From a virus, in IMG/VR virus record IMGVR_UViG_3300032213_002060, positions 1 to 49,373 of that record: 49,373 nucleotides of DNA. One strand, given 5' to 3'. Positions 33,164-42,159 of the stretch are shown here, in pieces (positions within the stretch are counted from its first letter, which is position 1; every line of letters begins with the position of its first letter). The notes under the pieces are model-generated. The model saw nothing but the letters and a program-made list of their open reading frames with translations. It did no database searches and was not told the origin of the DNA. Both the position numbers and the translations under genes were made by a program.

Positions 33164-33784
33164 TTATTTATTTTTAATATTTTCTATAATATGAAGTCCA
33201 GTGCATTTTTCAAAGTAATTATTCGATATAAATTCATTTGAAAAATATTTTGGATTAATCCACCAATCTTCGAAGTAATTAGTATCATCCCATAATCCTA
33301 AACTACCATTTGGTGCTTTAACATCGTCGCATAATCGAATATATCCGTTTGATGATAAAATATCATATGATTTTGTTTTAGACTCATTGCCCCCAGCATA
33401 AAAATCATGTTCAAATGTCATTATTTTAAATTCATACGAATCAAAAGGAAAATTTTCTAATCCAACGATTGATGTTGGATCGATATCTAATGATATGTAA
33501 TCAATTACGTTTGGCACTTCATAAAAATTAAAAATATCTCGTAATTCCGTTTGAGGTATAAGAACAGTTAATACATCCGAATTTATACTTACATTACGAC
33601 GATTTGTTGCTGATGCTGGGTCTCCATCGATACATACGCCTTTCCAACCAGCTTCTTCTAGAAGCAATGTATTACTATTGATTCCGGTGTGATCAAATCC
33701 GGCGCCGATATCTACAAAAAACCCGTCATTCCCGATAAGTTTTAGTGCAAATTGATCTTGATATACTTGTGAATATGTTTTCAT
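33164..33784 (-). CDS. FkbM-like SAM-dependent methyltransferase
   Basis: A 206-residue protein with the FkbM-family layout: SQVYQDQFALKLIGNDGFFV followed by DIGAG (SAM-binding), then GWKGVCIDGDPAS, YISLDIDPTSIVGLENFPFD and FKIMTFEHD. It transfers a methyl group, probably to a hydroxyl of a sugar in the glycan. It overlaps the upstream glycosyltransferase gene by four bases. Confidence 0.82.
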   Translation of the reverse strand: MKTYSQVYQDQFALKLIGNDGFFVDIGAGFDHTGINSNTLLLEEAGWKGVCIDGDPASATNRRNVSINSDVLTVLIPQTELRDIFNFYEVPNVIDYISLDIDPTSIVGLENFPFDSYEFKIMTFEHDFYAGGNESKTKSYDILSSNGYIRLCDDVKAPNGSLGLWDDTNYFEDWWINPKYFSNEFISNNYFEKCTGLHIIENIKNK

Positions 33785-34701
33785 GCTGTTACAAATTCTA
33801 TTAAACGTTTAAACGTATCAATTAAATTTTCCTGAGACCATTCTTCTCGCAATTTTTCTACATAGTTAGTTGATTTATTAAATTCTAATATTTCTGGTAA
33901 TGTATGTAATGCCATATCTATATTAGGATCGTAAACCGGATTAAACATACCTACATTGGTAATTGCTAATGGAGTATTAGTAGATATTACATAATCAGGA
34001 ACTCCGGAAATATCTCGTCCGTACCGATATGCAAATGCCATTAAATCATTGTTATAACAAAAATCTAAAATTTCTTCATTTGAAAGAAACTCGGTAGTAA
34101 TATTTAATTTAATTCCAGGCTTTAACGATACCGATCTCATTCTTTCAATATCTGCATTTTGACCAACACCATCATTATCGCCATAATATGCTCTAGTAAT
34201 GTGAATATTAATTTGTGCAGTTTCAAATTGCTCGTTTACTAATTTTACTAAGTCATCAAACCCTTTACGTTCTCCAGCAAAACCAAATGAACCAATATGT
34301 ACAACATCATGTTTCGGTTTAGGTTTACTAAGATCGTATTTATATAATGGCCTCGTAAAACCATTTTTTAATGGATCTTGATCAATATAATAATCAAACG
34401 TAGCAGTATGAAAATCCGGCGTATGCATTATTGTTACTGTTTTTAAATCCGGAAAATTATTTTTTATATGTTGAAGAAGTCCATGATTTAACCAACCATA
34501 TGGTCCGGTTGGTCCTCCTTCAATCCAATTAAAAAACAATACGTTAACTTGAGATAAATTTAATTGATTAAAATCTTGCAACGTTTCTATTTCAAAATAC
34601 TCAATATCTAAATCACAATGTTGCAGGGTATCCCAGATACGTAACCCGTATTGATACACCCCGCAATTTTTTTGTTTACTATTTATGTAGTATATTTTCA
34701 T
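33781..34701 (-). CDS. Glycosyltransferase (GT4-like)
   Basis: A 306-residue GT-B protein. The N-terminal domain starts MKIYYINSKQKNCGVYQYGL and contains VTIMHTPDFHTATFDYYI. The hinge and C-terminal domain contain DVVHIGSFGFAGERKGFDDL, where family 4 enzymes have a conserved strand before the donor site. The end has TNTPLAITNVGMFNPVYDPN. The donor and acceptor are unknown. It overlaps the C-methyltransferase stop by one base. Confidence 0.7.
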   Translation of the reverse strand: MKIYYINSKQKNCGVYQYGLRIWDTLQHCDLDIEYFEIETLQDFNQLNLSQVNVLFFNWIEGGPTGPYGWLNHGLLQHIKNNFPDLKTVTIMHTPDFHTATFDYYIDQDPLKNGFTRPLYKYDLSKPKPKHDVVHIGSFGFAGERKGFDDLVKLVNEQFETAQINIHITRAYYGDNDGVGQNADIERMRSVSLKPGIKLNITTEFLSNEEILDFCYNNDLMAFAYRYGRDISGVPDYVISTNTPLAITNVGMFNPVYDPNIDMALHTLPEILEFNKSTNYVEKLREEWSQENLIDTFKRLIEFVTA

Positions 34702-35933
34702 TATTTTCCAATTATCTCAAACTTAGGACATGGAACGATAAATTTACCACCATTTGACAAATATTCATCTTCTCTTTGTACAAATTCAGATATAAAATGC
34801 CACGGAAGTACTAACATATAATCTGGCTTCATTGCTCTAACTTCTTCTTCCGATAAAATAGGAATATTAGTTCCAATTGTTTTTAATCCAAATTTATATG
34901 GGGAACGTTCTGCAATTGCATCTATCATTGTATGATCCAATCCAAACCATTGTAATAATGTATTTCCTTTTGTCGATGCGCCATATCCGCAAATTACTTT
35001 ACCTTTAGCTTTTTCTTGTTTAATAAAGTTTACGGTTTGTTCTTTAAGTTCTTCAATATCCGACTGAAACTTTTTCCATATATTTAAATCATTCATATTA
35101 TAGAATGTAGTTTCATATTCTAGTAACGAATCTACTCTAAATTTACATACATCTCTTAATGGACTAGTACCAAATGATGTAACGTCAGCCGTTTCTTTTT
35201 GTACATAAACTCGGAAACTACCTCCATTAACATCATTTAAACTGCAGTCGACTATTTTTAGTCCATGACTCTCAAATAATTTTTTAAATGAACCAATTGA
35301 ATGATAATATGCGTGTTCGTGACAAATATTATCAAATGCCAATTGTTTAATCATTAATGGAGTATATGACAATTGTAATACCCATATTCCATTATCATCT
35401 AATATTTTACAAACATCATTAATAAAAGGATGTGGATCTAATAGATCGTAAAACATAGCAATCGTCGTTATAACTTTGACTTTTTTATCGCCATACCCCG
35501 TACGTTGATATGCGTCGTAACTAAAATAATCTTGTACAATTGTAGCTACTTTAGATGATTCGTTAACAAAAGTATCATCTGCAGGATCGATACCTATTTT
35601 ACTATAAGTATCAGGTACTTGCTTTAATAAAGTTCCATCATTACATGCAATATCTAACCATATGTCACCTGATTGATGTTTTACTCGAGATGTTATTTCA
35701 TCTACAATGTTTCCTAATTCTTTAGTCATAGTAGCATTAATTCCTGAACGATACCAATACTTACCCCACATCGTTTCATTTGGTGGCATTCCCGTTAATC
35801 TAGCAGCGCCAATTTCAGCGTTTAATACTAAATCTAAACTATATTTTTCTCGGCCGGTATAGTCGGATTCTGATTTAATAAAATCCGAAACATAATGTTC
35901 GCCTAAATTTACAACTTTGATGTTATTTTCCAT
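34701..35933 (-). CDS. Sugar C-methyltransferase (NovU/TylCIII-like), missing zinc cysteines
   Basis: A 410-residue class I methyltransferase with the three-part layout of NDP-sugar C-methyltransferases: an N-terminal 70 residues (VVNLGEHYVSDFIK, MWGKYWYRSGINATM), a SAM domain with WLDIACNDGTLL and CHEHAYYHSIGSFKKLFESH, and a C-terminal domain with VICGYGASTKGNTLLQWFG and PDYMLVLPWHF. The usual N-terminal zinc-binding cysteines are absent. The likely substrate is a 4-keto deoxy sugar, methylated at C3, as made by the dehydratase genes upstream. Five bases separate its start from the stop of gmd. Confidence 0.85.
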   Translation of the reverse strand: MENNIKVVNLGEHYVSDFIKSESDYTGREKYSLDLVLNAEIGAARLTGMPPNETMWGKYWYRSGINATMTKELGNIVDEITSRVKHQSGDIWLDIACNDGTLLKQVPDTYSKIGIDPADDTFVNESSKVATIVQDYFSYDAYQRTGYGDKKVKVITTIAMFYDLLDPHPFINDVCKILDDNGIWVLQLSYTPLMIKQLAFDNICHEHAYYHSIGSFKKLFESHGLKIVDCSLNDVNGGSFRVYVQKETADVTSFGTSPLRDVCKFRVDSLLEYETTFYNMNDLNIWKKFQSDIEELKEQTVNFIKQEKAKGKVICGYGASTKGNTLLQWFGLDHTMIDAIAERSPYKFGLKTIGTNIPILSEEEVRAMKPDYMLVLPWHFISEFVQREDEYLSNGGKFIVPCPKFEIIGK

Positions 35934-35937
35934 ATAT

Positions 35938-36915
35938 TTACTTTGTATTATTTTTTAATAAATTAATATCATTAGTTACCATTATATTAACCATTTGTTC
36001 CAAACTGGTTTTAGGTTCCCATCCTAATTTTTCTTTTGCTTTTGATGCATCGCCTAATAAACACATCGGATCTACTGGACGTAATAATTTACTGTCAAAT
36101 TTAACAAATTTACTCCAATTATCAATTCCAATACACGCAAATGAATAATCTAAAAATTCTTTAATTGAATATGTTTTACCAGTTGCTAAAACAAAATCTT
36201 CCGGAGTATCTTGTTGAAGCATCATCCACATTCCTTCTACGTAATCAGGCGCATATCCCCAATCTCTTTTAGATTCGATATTTCCTAATGTTATATGATC
36301 TGCTAATCCTAAATGTATACGAGCAACTCCATCGGTAATTTTTCGTGTTACAAATTCTACACCCCTACGTTCTGATTCATGATTGAATAAAATTCCATTT
36401 ACTGCAAATATACCATAACTTTCTCGATAGTTTTTAGTAATCCAATACGCATATAATTTTGCTACACCGTATGGCGAACATGGATGGAAATCTGTTAATT
36501 CATTAGCAGTACCACCTTTTTTACCAAACATTTCAGATGACGATGCTTGATAAAATTTAGTGTTTTTATTTCCATATTCGCGAATAGCTTCTAAAACGCG
36601 TAATGCACCTAAACCGGTTATATCTGAAGTTTGTTCCGGCGTTCCCCAACTTTCTCCAGCAAAGGATTGTGCTCCTAAATTATAAACTTCATGCGGTTCG
36701 CTATCTTTAACTGCGCGAACTAATGAATTTTGATCCGATAAATCTCCTTTCAACATATGAATTTGATCGGATACTTTGAATAAATTCGGAGTATATGGTG
36801 TACTTTTTCTTCGTTCTAATCCAAATACTTCATAATCTTTTGATAATAAAAATTCGGCTAAATGAGATCCATCCATCCCGCCGATACCTGTAATTAATGC
36901 TCGTTTCTTTTTCAT
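35938..36915 (-). CDS. gmd: GDP-mannose 4,6-dehydratase
   Basis: A 325-residue enzyme that converts GDP-mannose to GDP-4-keto-6-deoxymannose. Seen are the Rossmann start ALITGIGGMDGSHLAEFL, YNLGAQSFAGESWG, the active site QASSSEMFGK, YGVAKLYAYWITKNYRESYG, the diagnostic NGILFNHESERRGVEFVTRK and RDWGYAPDYVEGMW. Its start overlaps the stop of the RfbH-like gene by one base, so the two steps are likely consecutive. It probably supplies a precursor for a 3,6-dideoxy or C-methylated sugar. Confidence 0.93.
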   Translation of the reverse strand: MKKKRALITGIGGMDGSHLAEFLLSKDYEVFGLERRKSTPYTPNLFKVSDQIHMLKGDLSDQNSLVRAVKDSEPHEVYNLGAQSFAGESWGTPEQTSDITGLGALRVLEAIREYGNKNTKFYQASSSEMFGKKGGTANELTDFHPCSPYGVAKLYAYWITKNYRESYGIFAVNGILFNHESERRGVEFVTRKITDGVARIHLGLADHITLGNIESKRDWGYAPDYVEGMWMMLQQDTPEDFVLATGKTYSIKEFLDYSFACIGIDNWSKFVKFDSKLLRPVDPMCLLGDASKAKEKLGWEPKTSLEQMVNIMVTNDINLLKNNTK

Positions 36916-38300
36916 TATTTATTCTTAAAATTAAAATTAAAAAATTTATCTACAATTGTTTTAATATATGCAATTTGTTCTTCTGTAATAACTGGACTAC
37001 AACCTAAAAAGAATGTATCGGTTGTAACTTTTCTGGCTATTGGAAAATCATTGATTACTTGTTCAGGATCCATTAATCCTTGATATGCTGGCTGTAACAT
37101 AATATTACCAGCAAAATATGGCCGTGTTTGTATTTTGTGTGATTCTAAAAATTGACAAAATTCGGCTCTCGTAAATCCAGCACCATCTTTTACCGTTAAT
37201 GCTACAGCAAACCAATCTGGATCTGCGTGTTCTGTTGCTTTTGGTAAATAAAAGAATTGTTCATATGATTTAAAAATATCAACAATTAATGCGTGATTTT
37301 TTCTTCGAATTTGACCTATTTCTTCTAATTTTTGCATTTGCACAAATGCCATAGCAGCTTGCATTTCTATTGGTTTTAAATTATAACCAATTTCTTCGTA
37401 AACATATTTATGGTCGAATACGTCATTTGGCAGAGCTGGTAACCAATTATTAAATCGTTGATTACACATTCCGCATTCTAACTGATTTTGTTTTCCTACA
37501 CAATAACAGCCTCGACCCCAATCTCTAAAACTTCTTAAAATTCGCTCCGTTTCTAAATCATTACATGCAACAAAACCGCCTTCACCCATAGTAATATGAT
37601 GTGCTGGATAAAATGAACAACTGGCCATTTTGCCATATGTTCCTAATGGCTGATCTTTGTATTTTGAACCTAATGCATCGCAACAATCTTCTAATAAAAT
37701 TAAATTGTATTTTTCAACCAATTCCATTAAACGATCCATATTAGGAGGATTTCCTAAAACATGTGCAAATGTTATAACTTTAATATCTGGGTCTTCTTTT
37801 AATTTTTGTTCTACTTGATCTAAGTCTAAATTCAAAGATTCTAATTCGATATCTACAAATACTGGAGTAAATCCTAACTGCAAAATAGGATTAATTGTTG
37901 TAGGAAATCCAGCAATTGGAGTTAATACTTTAGTTCCTTTCGGTAAATTCATTCCTCGTTTTGAGGTTAATGCTGCTAACATTAATAAATTTGCACTAGA
38001 TCCACTGTTCGTTAAAATTCCTAATTTTTTACCTAATCGTTTAGGAAATCTGGATTCGAAACGTATACCTTCTTGTCCTAAAACTAACCATCCTCCTAGT
38101 AACGTTTTAACTGCTGCTACATATTCTTTTTCATCAAAATAATTTCCAGCATATTGAACTAAATCTTTACCGGCTTCCCACGTTTTAGATGAATCTTTAT
38201 GTTTGATGAACTTTTCTACTAGATTTAAAATATCTTCTACTTTTAAATCTTTAGAATCTATGAATTCTCGTTCTAAATCGGTATACGTTTTATTACTCAT
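36915..38300 (-). CDS. RfbH-type nucleotide-sugar 3-dehydrase (DegT fold, His in place of Lys)
   Basis: A 461-residue member of the DegT/DnrJ family of RfbH type. The PLP-binding lysine of aminotransferases is replaced by His in SFYPAHHITMGEGG (residues 234-235), the hallmark of 3-dehydrases E1 and ColD. Four cysteines at 265, 267, 276 and 279 (CYCVGKQNQLECGMC) occupy the place of the iron-sulfur ligands of RfbH/E1. It would remove the C3 hydroxyl from a 4-keto-6-deoxyhexose. It precedes gmd with a one-base overlap and overlaps the upstream glycosyltransferase by four bases. The nucleotide (CDP or GDP) is uncertain. Confidence 0.85.
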   Translation of the reverse strand: MSNKTYTDLEREFIDSKDLKVEDILNLVEKFIKHKDSSKTWEAGKDLVQYAGNYFDEKEYVAAVKTLLGGWLVLGQEGIRFESRFPKRLGKKLGILTNSGSSANLLMLAALTSKRGMNLPKGTKVLTPIAGFPTTINPILQLGFTPVFVDIELESLNLDLDQVEQKLKEDPDIKVITFAHVLGNPPNMDRLMELVEKYNLILLEDCCDALGSKYKDQPLGTYGKMASCSFYPAHHITMGEGGFVACNDLETERILRSFRDWGRGCYCVGKQNQLECGMCNQRFNNWLPALPNDVFDHKYVYEEIGYNLKPIEMQAAMAFVQMQKLEEIGQIRRKNHALIVDIFKSYEQFFYLPKATEHADPDWFAVALTVKDGAGFTRAEFCQFLESHKIQTRPYFAGNIMLQPAYQGLMDPEQVINDFPIARKVTTDTFFLGCSPVITEEQIAYIKTIVDKFFNFNFKNK

Positions 38301-38944
38301 AATGTATCGTAAAAATTATTTTGTTTTTCTTGTCTATCAATCGTTTTCGGATGATATAGTGAGTAATCTTCTTCCATGGGAAGATGTGTATACTGTTTAT
38401 ATCCATCTAGTACCTCATGCACTTTATTTTTCCAGATTATACTAGGAGTATTTTTAAAAATGCGCCATTGGTAGTCAGGCCAGTTAACCCAACCTTCGCT
38501 ATTCACATTCCATCTCCATTTTTGAATATGTGTATCAGTTAGCCCTGCGACAGTATTAACTCTTGGTACAAGATACACTTCTATCTCAGGATTTTGTTCT
38601 AAGATGAATGGTAACGATTCAATAATTGGAGTGCATGGAATTTCATCGGCGTCGATTTGAAAAATATAATCACCTGTACATTGTTCTTTCAAATGATTCT
38701 TAAATGATGCAAAATCGCCTCTTAATGGATTAAATATAACTCGGCAATTTCCTTGTTCATTGTGTTTCATGATATACTGCCAAACCAGTCTTTTATCTTG
38801 GGGCATATCGTTAAGATCATCTAATGATAAATCCATTTGAACTACGATTTCGTCTTGCGATCGTTTATGTTCTAATAAAAAGATTAATAATCGTTGAATT
38901 TCAATAAATTCATTACAAACGGTTACAGCATAACTTATTTTCAT
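38297..38944 (-). CDS. Family 2-like glycosyltransferase
   Basis: A 215-residue GT-A enzyme of the LPS-core type: SYAVTVCNEFIEIQRLLIFL, then YIFQIDADEIPCTPIIESLP containing D-x-D, and QWRIFKNTPSIIWKNKVHEV. The last pattern is shared with WaaE/KdtX-like beta-glucosyltransferases. It overlaps the RfbH-type gene by four bases. Confidence 0.82.
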   Translation of the reverse strand: MKISYAVTVCNEFIEIQRLLIFLLEHKRSQDEIVVQMDLSLDDLNDMPQDKRLVWQYIMKHNEQGNCRVIFNPLRGDFASFKNHLKEQCTGDYIFQIDADEIPCTPIIESLPFILEQNPEIEVYLVPRVNTVAGLTDTHIQKWRWNVNSEGWVNWPDYQWRIFKNTPSIIWKNKVHEVLDGYKQYTHLPMEEDYSLYHPKTIDRQEKQNNFYDTL

Positions 38945-38967
38945 AATATATTATATGTTATTTTAAA

Positions 38968-40233
38968 TTATTTTCCAACCTTTTGTAATTTAGGCAATTG
39001 TACTTGTTTTAACTGCGGTAACTTAAGTTCTACAGATTTTGGTATACTAGATACCCCGGCGCTTACAATTTGTAAAACGTTTTTATAGATATCAACAACG
39101 GCGCTTTTAGTAAAAGTACTATTAACAAAATATCGTTGACGTTTTGATATATCGCACCATTTTTTATAATTCTTTTCTACTTCTTTTAACATTTTACCAG
39201 CATAACCATAATCTGGCGTAAACCATTTTGCGTCGCCTATTAACCATTCATTTTGCGCAGAAGGATGTATTGGGGTTAATACACCAGGTACAGCACAAAT
39301 AAAATCTTTCTTTAAAAAATCTGCCTGACCCGAGTAATGCGGAGCAATAATTGGTTTTCCCGTAGTTGAAAATTCTAACAAAGGACGTCCGAATCCTTCT
39401 GCTTTGGTAAATGATACCATTGCTTTTATTTTAGGATGATTATACAATGCATTCATTTCTTCATCGGATAATTCTCCATGTAATATGTATACGCTAGGTA
39501 ATTTTGCGTTACCAAACATTTCACGAATTTGATTGATTTTATTTTCAATTTCCATTCGATCCATAATACTATATGTAGCACCGCTAGTTTTCATAACCAG
39601 TGCAGGTGCAGATTTTGTATTTTTATAAGTTTCAAAGAATCGATGAACTAATCCACTTAAATTTTTACGATCTTCTCCCAATTGCCCCGTTAACCAATGC
39701 CCAACCGTTAAAAATGCAAATGATTCGTTAATTTCATTAAGTTGCGTAATTTCTGTAGTTACGTTCTTTGTTGAATATATATCTTCATTAAAATATTCAG
39801 GAATTACTTGCAAGTTAGTAGTTATAGTTAAATTATGTTTCTTTGCAGTGTTTTCGAATACTTGTTTAGTAAACGTACTAGGAACTATAGTAACTTGCAT
39901 TCGATTAATACATTCAATCCATTCTGGTTGGCAAATGTCTCCTTCAGTTCCCGCCGTTACTCCTACATTAAATTTTCCTACTGCTTGAAATTCATTTGGA
40001 ACTGAAATTTGAACCCATATATCTGGTTGTTCGGTTAATGGCAATGGTATAATTCTTAATTGCCAATCCGTAGATATTGGATATGTCATTGGTGTATGTC
40101 CCCATGGAAGTGAAATTAATTTAACATCCCAATCAGAATCACCATGTTCTATAAAATTTGATATAATTTCACGTGCGTGGTGTCCGTAACCACTTTGTGT
40201 CGCTACTGGCGACGCTATAACTACTTTTCTCAT
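38968..40233 (-). CDS. Family 4/1-like glycosyltransferase with C-terminal LPxL repeats
   Basis: A 421-residue GT-B protein. The N-terminus has VVIASPVATQSGYGHHAREI. The donor domain contains FLTVGHWLTGQLGEDRKNLS, YILHGELSDEEMNALYNHPK and SFTKAEGFGRPLLEFSTTGK (E-x7-E). The last 25 residues are a repeat-like tail (ELKLPQLKQVQLPKLQKVGK), unlike a catalytic fold. The same peptide unit LPKLQK begins the neighbouring upstream gene's protein. It overlaps that gene by one base. Confidence 0.82.
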   Translation of the reverse strand: MRKVVIASPVATQSGYGHHAREIISNFIEHGDSDWDVKLISLPWGHTPMTYPISTDWQLRIIPLPLTEQPDIWVQISVPNEFQAVGKFNVGVTAGTEGDICQPEWIECINRMQVTIVPSTFTKQVFENTAKKHNLTITTNLQVIPEYFNEDIYSTKNVTTEITQLNEINESFAFLTVGHWLTGQLGEDRKNLSGLVHRFFETYKNTKSAPALVMKTSGATYSIMDRMEIENKINQIREMFGNAKLPSVYILHGELSDEEMNALYNHPKIKAMVSFTKAEGFGRPLLEFSTTGKPIIAPHYSGQADFLKKDFICAVPGVLTPIHPSAQNEWLIGDAKWFTPDYGYAGKMLKEVEKNYKKWCDISKRQRYFVNSTFTKSAVVDIYKNVLQIVSAGVSSIPKSVELKLPQLKQVQLPKLQKVGK

Positions 40234-41723
40234 TATGCTACTATTCCTGTTTGTTCATATTTAGGAGTTTCTACTTTATTTAAAGTATACATTGGTCTTC
40301 GTTGTTTATGTGCATTAAAAAGATAATTAAACATCTCAATCATCTTATTACCCATTGATTCTGCAGTTAAGCCGTTATCAAAACAAAAACTACGGCCCAT
40401 CATACCATATACCATTCGCTGTGCTTCATCCATTTCATACCAATACATAATAGCATCAGCAACATCTTCAAAATTAGCTCGATCATCAAAAATATATGGA
40501 GTCATTGGTGATCCTTGCAATGATCTATTACTAGGAAATACCGGCTTAGCCCATTGTCCATGATTTTTATATTTTCCGGTATGATTGGTAGAAAATTCTC
40601 CGTCAAATCGAATCCATTCTCCAGTTTCATCAGTAAACCCACATTGATCTTGCAATCCACCCGTTACATTATTAATAATAGGAGTTCCTGAAAGCATTGC
40701 TTCGGTCGAACTCAACCCCCAACCTTCATTAGATCCAATATTCACTACAACATCAGCTACATTATACATTAAATTTAAATCTGCAGCAGTCATCTTTTGT
40801 TCTGAAAAAATAACTTTACAATTCGGAGCTAATATATTTGCGACTGCCCGTAGATCCGTACCATTCTCATCAACTGCTTGTGTATGCATTAATAATCCAA
40901 CACGTGACTGTTGTTCTGCAGGTAGTTTGTCTACAAAGTGTTTAAATGCTAATACTAAATCTCCTGGTTGCTTTCTTCGAATATTTCTATTATTCCACAT
41001 AACAACAAAATCAATTCCATTTTTTGTTTTGATTTGTTCATGCATCTTTTTATATTCTGCACTATCTTTAGAAACTGGAATAAAAGTATTATGATTTAAT
41101 CCATGAGGCACAAACCCCGTAACTATTTCATTCCATTTAATATCTGCAGGTACTGAATCCCCATCATCGTAATCTACAACACCAAAACCATTCTGTTTTA
41201 GCACTTCTCTGTGAATATTATCAGATTGCTTACTAATTCCCATAATCATATCACATGAGCCGTAAAAAGGCGCGTTCCACATTGGATATGGAAGATCATC
41301 CCAAATAGAATAATATGTAATAGGAATATTAAATGTTGTTTTGATTTCGTGTTCTAGTGCATATAACCAAGTCCAATATCTAGGATCTGTAAAATGCAGA
41401 ATTGCATCAGGTTGTTCTTGATTTAAAATTGCAAATAGTATATTTCTATCACCATAACCATTCCACGGAATTAATTTTACGGATGCATCCTCAATTCCTG
41501 TTTCTCGACTAATTTCCTGAGATAAATCAAAAGCCTTTCCAGCATCTGGATGATTGATTGCTGCACCTAATTGTACCCAATCAAATTCTTTAACGGTATT
41601 AAAAATAATTTCTTTACTAATTGTGCCAATTCCTGATGGTAAACGAAAATCATCAGACAACAAAAGAATTTTTTTCTTTGTAGGCTTATTCGGGTCGATT
41701 TTTTGTAACTTCGGTAACTCCAT
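40233..41723 (-). CDS. Family 4/1-like glycosyltransferase, first gene of glycan operon
   Basis: A 496-residue GT-B protein with an N-terminal tag MELPKLQKIDPNKPTKKKIL before the first Rossmann strand. VMWNNRNIRRKQPGDLVLAF and VADVVVNIGSNEGWGLSSTE followed by AMLSGTPII contain the donor-binding E-x7-E of family 4. It is preceded by an ATATTTATA box and AAGGA. All 16 genes that follow in the cluster are on the same strand without further boxes, so transcription of the whole operon probably starts here. The donor sugar is unknown. Confidence 0.85.
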   Translation of the reverse strand: MELPKLQKIDPNKPTKKKILLLSDDFRLPSGIGTISKEIIFNTVKEFDWVQLGAAINHPDAGKAFDLSQEISRETGIEDASVKLIPWNGYGDRNILFAILNQEQPDAILHFTDPRYWTWLYALEHEIKTTFNIPITYYSIWDDLPYPMWNAPFYGSCDMIMGISKQSDNIHREVLKQNGFGVVDYDDGDSVPADIKWNEIVTGFVPHGLNHNTFIPVSKDSAEYKKMHEQIKTKNGIDFVVMWNNRNIRRKQPGDLVLAFKHFVDKLPAEQQSRVGLLMHTQAVDENGTDLRAVANILAPNCKVIFSEQKMTAADLNLMYNVADVVVNIGSNEGWGLSSTEAMLSGTPIINNVTGGLQDQCGFTDETGEWIRFDGEFSTNHTGKYKNHGQWAKPVFPSNRSLQGSPMTPYIFDDRANFEDVADAIMYWYEMDEAQRMVYGMMGRSFCFDNGLTAESMGNKMIEMFNYLFNAHKQRRPMYTLNKVETPKYEQTGIVA

Positions 41724-41743
41724 TTTATTCCTTATAACTTTAT

Positions 41744-41752
41744 TATAAATAT
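41744..41752 (-). promoter_or_regulatory. Putative promoter box ATATTTATA before glycan operon
   Basis: The coding strand reads AACATATTTATAATAAAGTT, 20 bases before the ATG of the first glycosyltransferase, followed by AAGGA. No further copy was seen until 23872, so this element may control about 17.8 kb. Confidence 0.6.
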
Positions 41753-41754
41753 GT

Positions 41755-42159
41755 TTATCCCAGTATTACTACCGGTTTGTTTAATTTTTTAGAATCATTG
41801 TATGCAGTTTTCAATACAGGATCTAATGCTTCTTCATTAGTCATAATCATCATGTAATCGCAATGTTGAGCAATTAATTTCATGCGATGATGTAACTGAC
41901 TAAAATGATACTGCTTTCCGTAATATGATTCTGGCATAGCAGAATATAAATTGTATCCTGAAAACGAAGGATTATATTCTTTATACTTAATTCCAAATTC
42001 CAATGCATATTTTCTAACCATACTATTAGCGCCTTCGTTTCCTCCAGCACCTATTATTAATAATTCATCAGAGAACTTACGTTTTAACTCTTGCAGAGTT
42101 TGTTGAACTTTTCTTTTATTTTGCCAACCCGTATTTCCTATAACTGCTATTTTTGTCAT
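41755..42159 (-). CDS. SLOG-family nucleotide-binding protein (YspA/DUF2493-like)
   Basis: A 134-residue Rossmann-like protein with KIAVIGNTGWQNKRKVQQTL, LLIIGAGGNEGANSMVRKYA (glycine-rich nucleotide loop) and CDYMMIMTNEEALDP. This arrangement matches the SLOG/YspA-type group, members of which bind nucleotide-derived ligands. Proteins of this kind occur in several T4-like phages. Its target is unknown. It overlaps the upstream 71-residue gene by four bases. Confidence 0.72.
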   Translation of the reverse strand: MTKIAVIGNTGWQNKRKVQQTLQELKRKFSDELLIIGAGGNEGANSMVRKYALEFGIKYKEYNPSFSGYNLYSAMPESYYGKQYHFSQLHHRMKLIAQHCDYMMIMTNEEALDPVLKTAYNDSKKLNKPVVILG

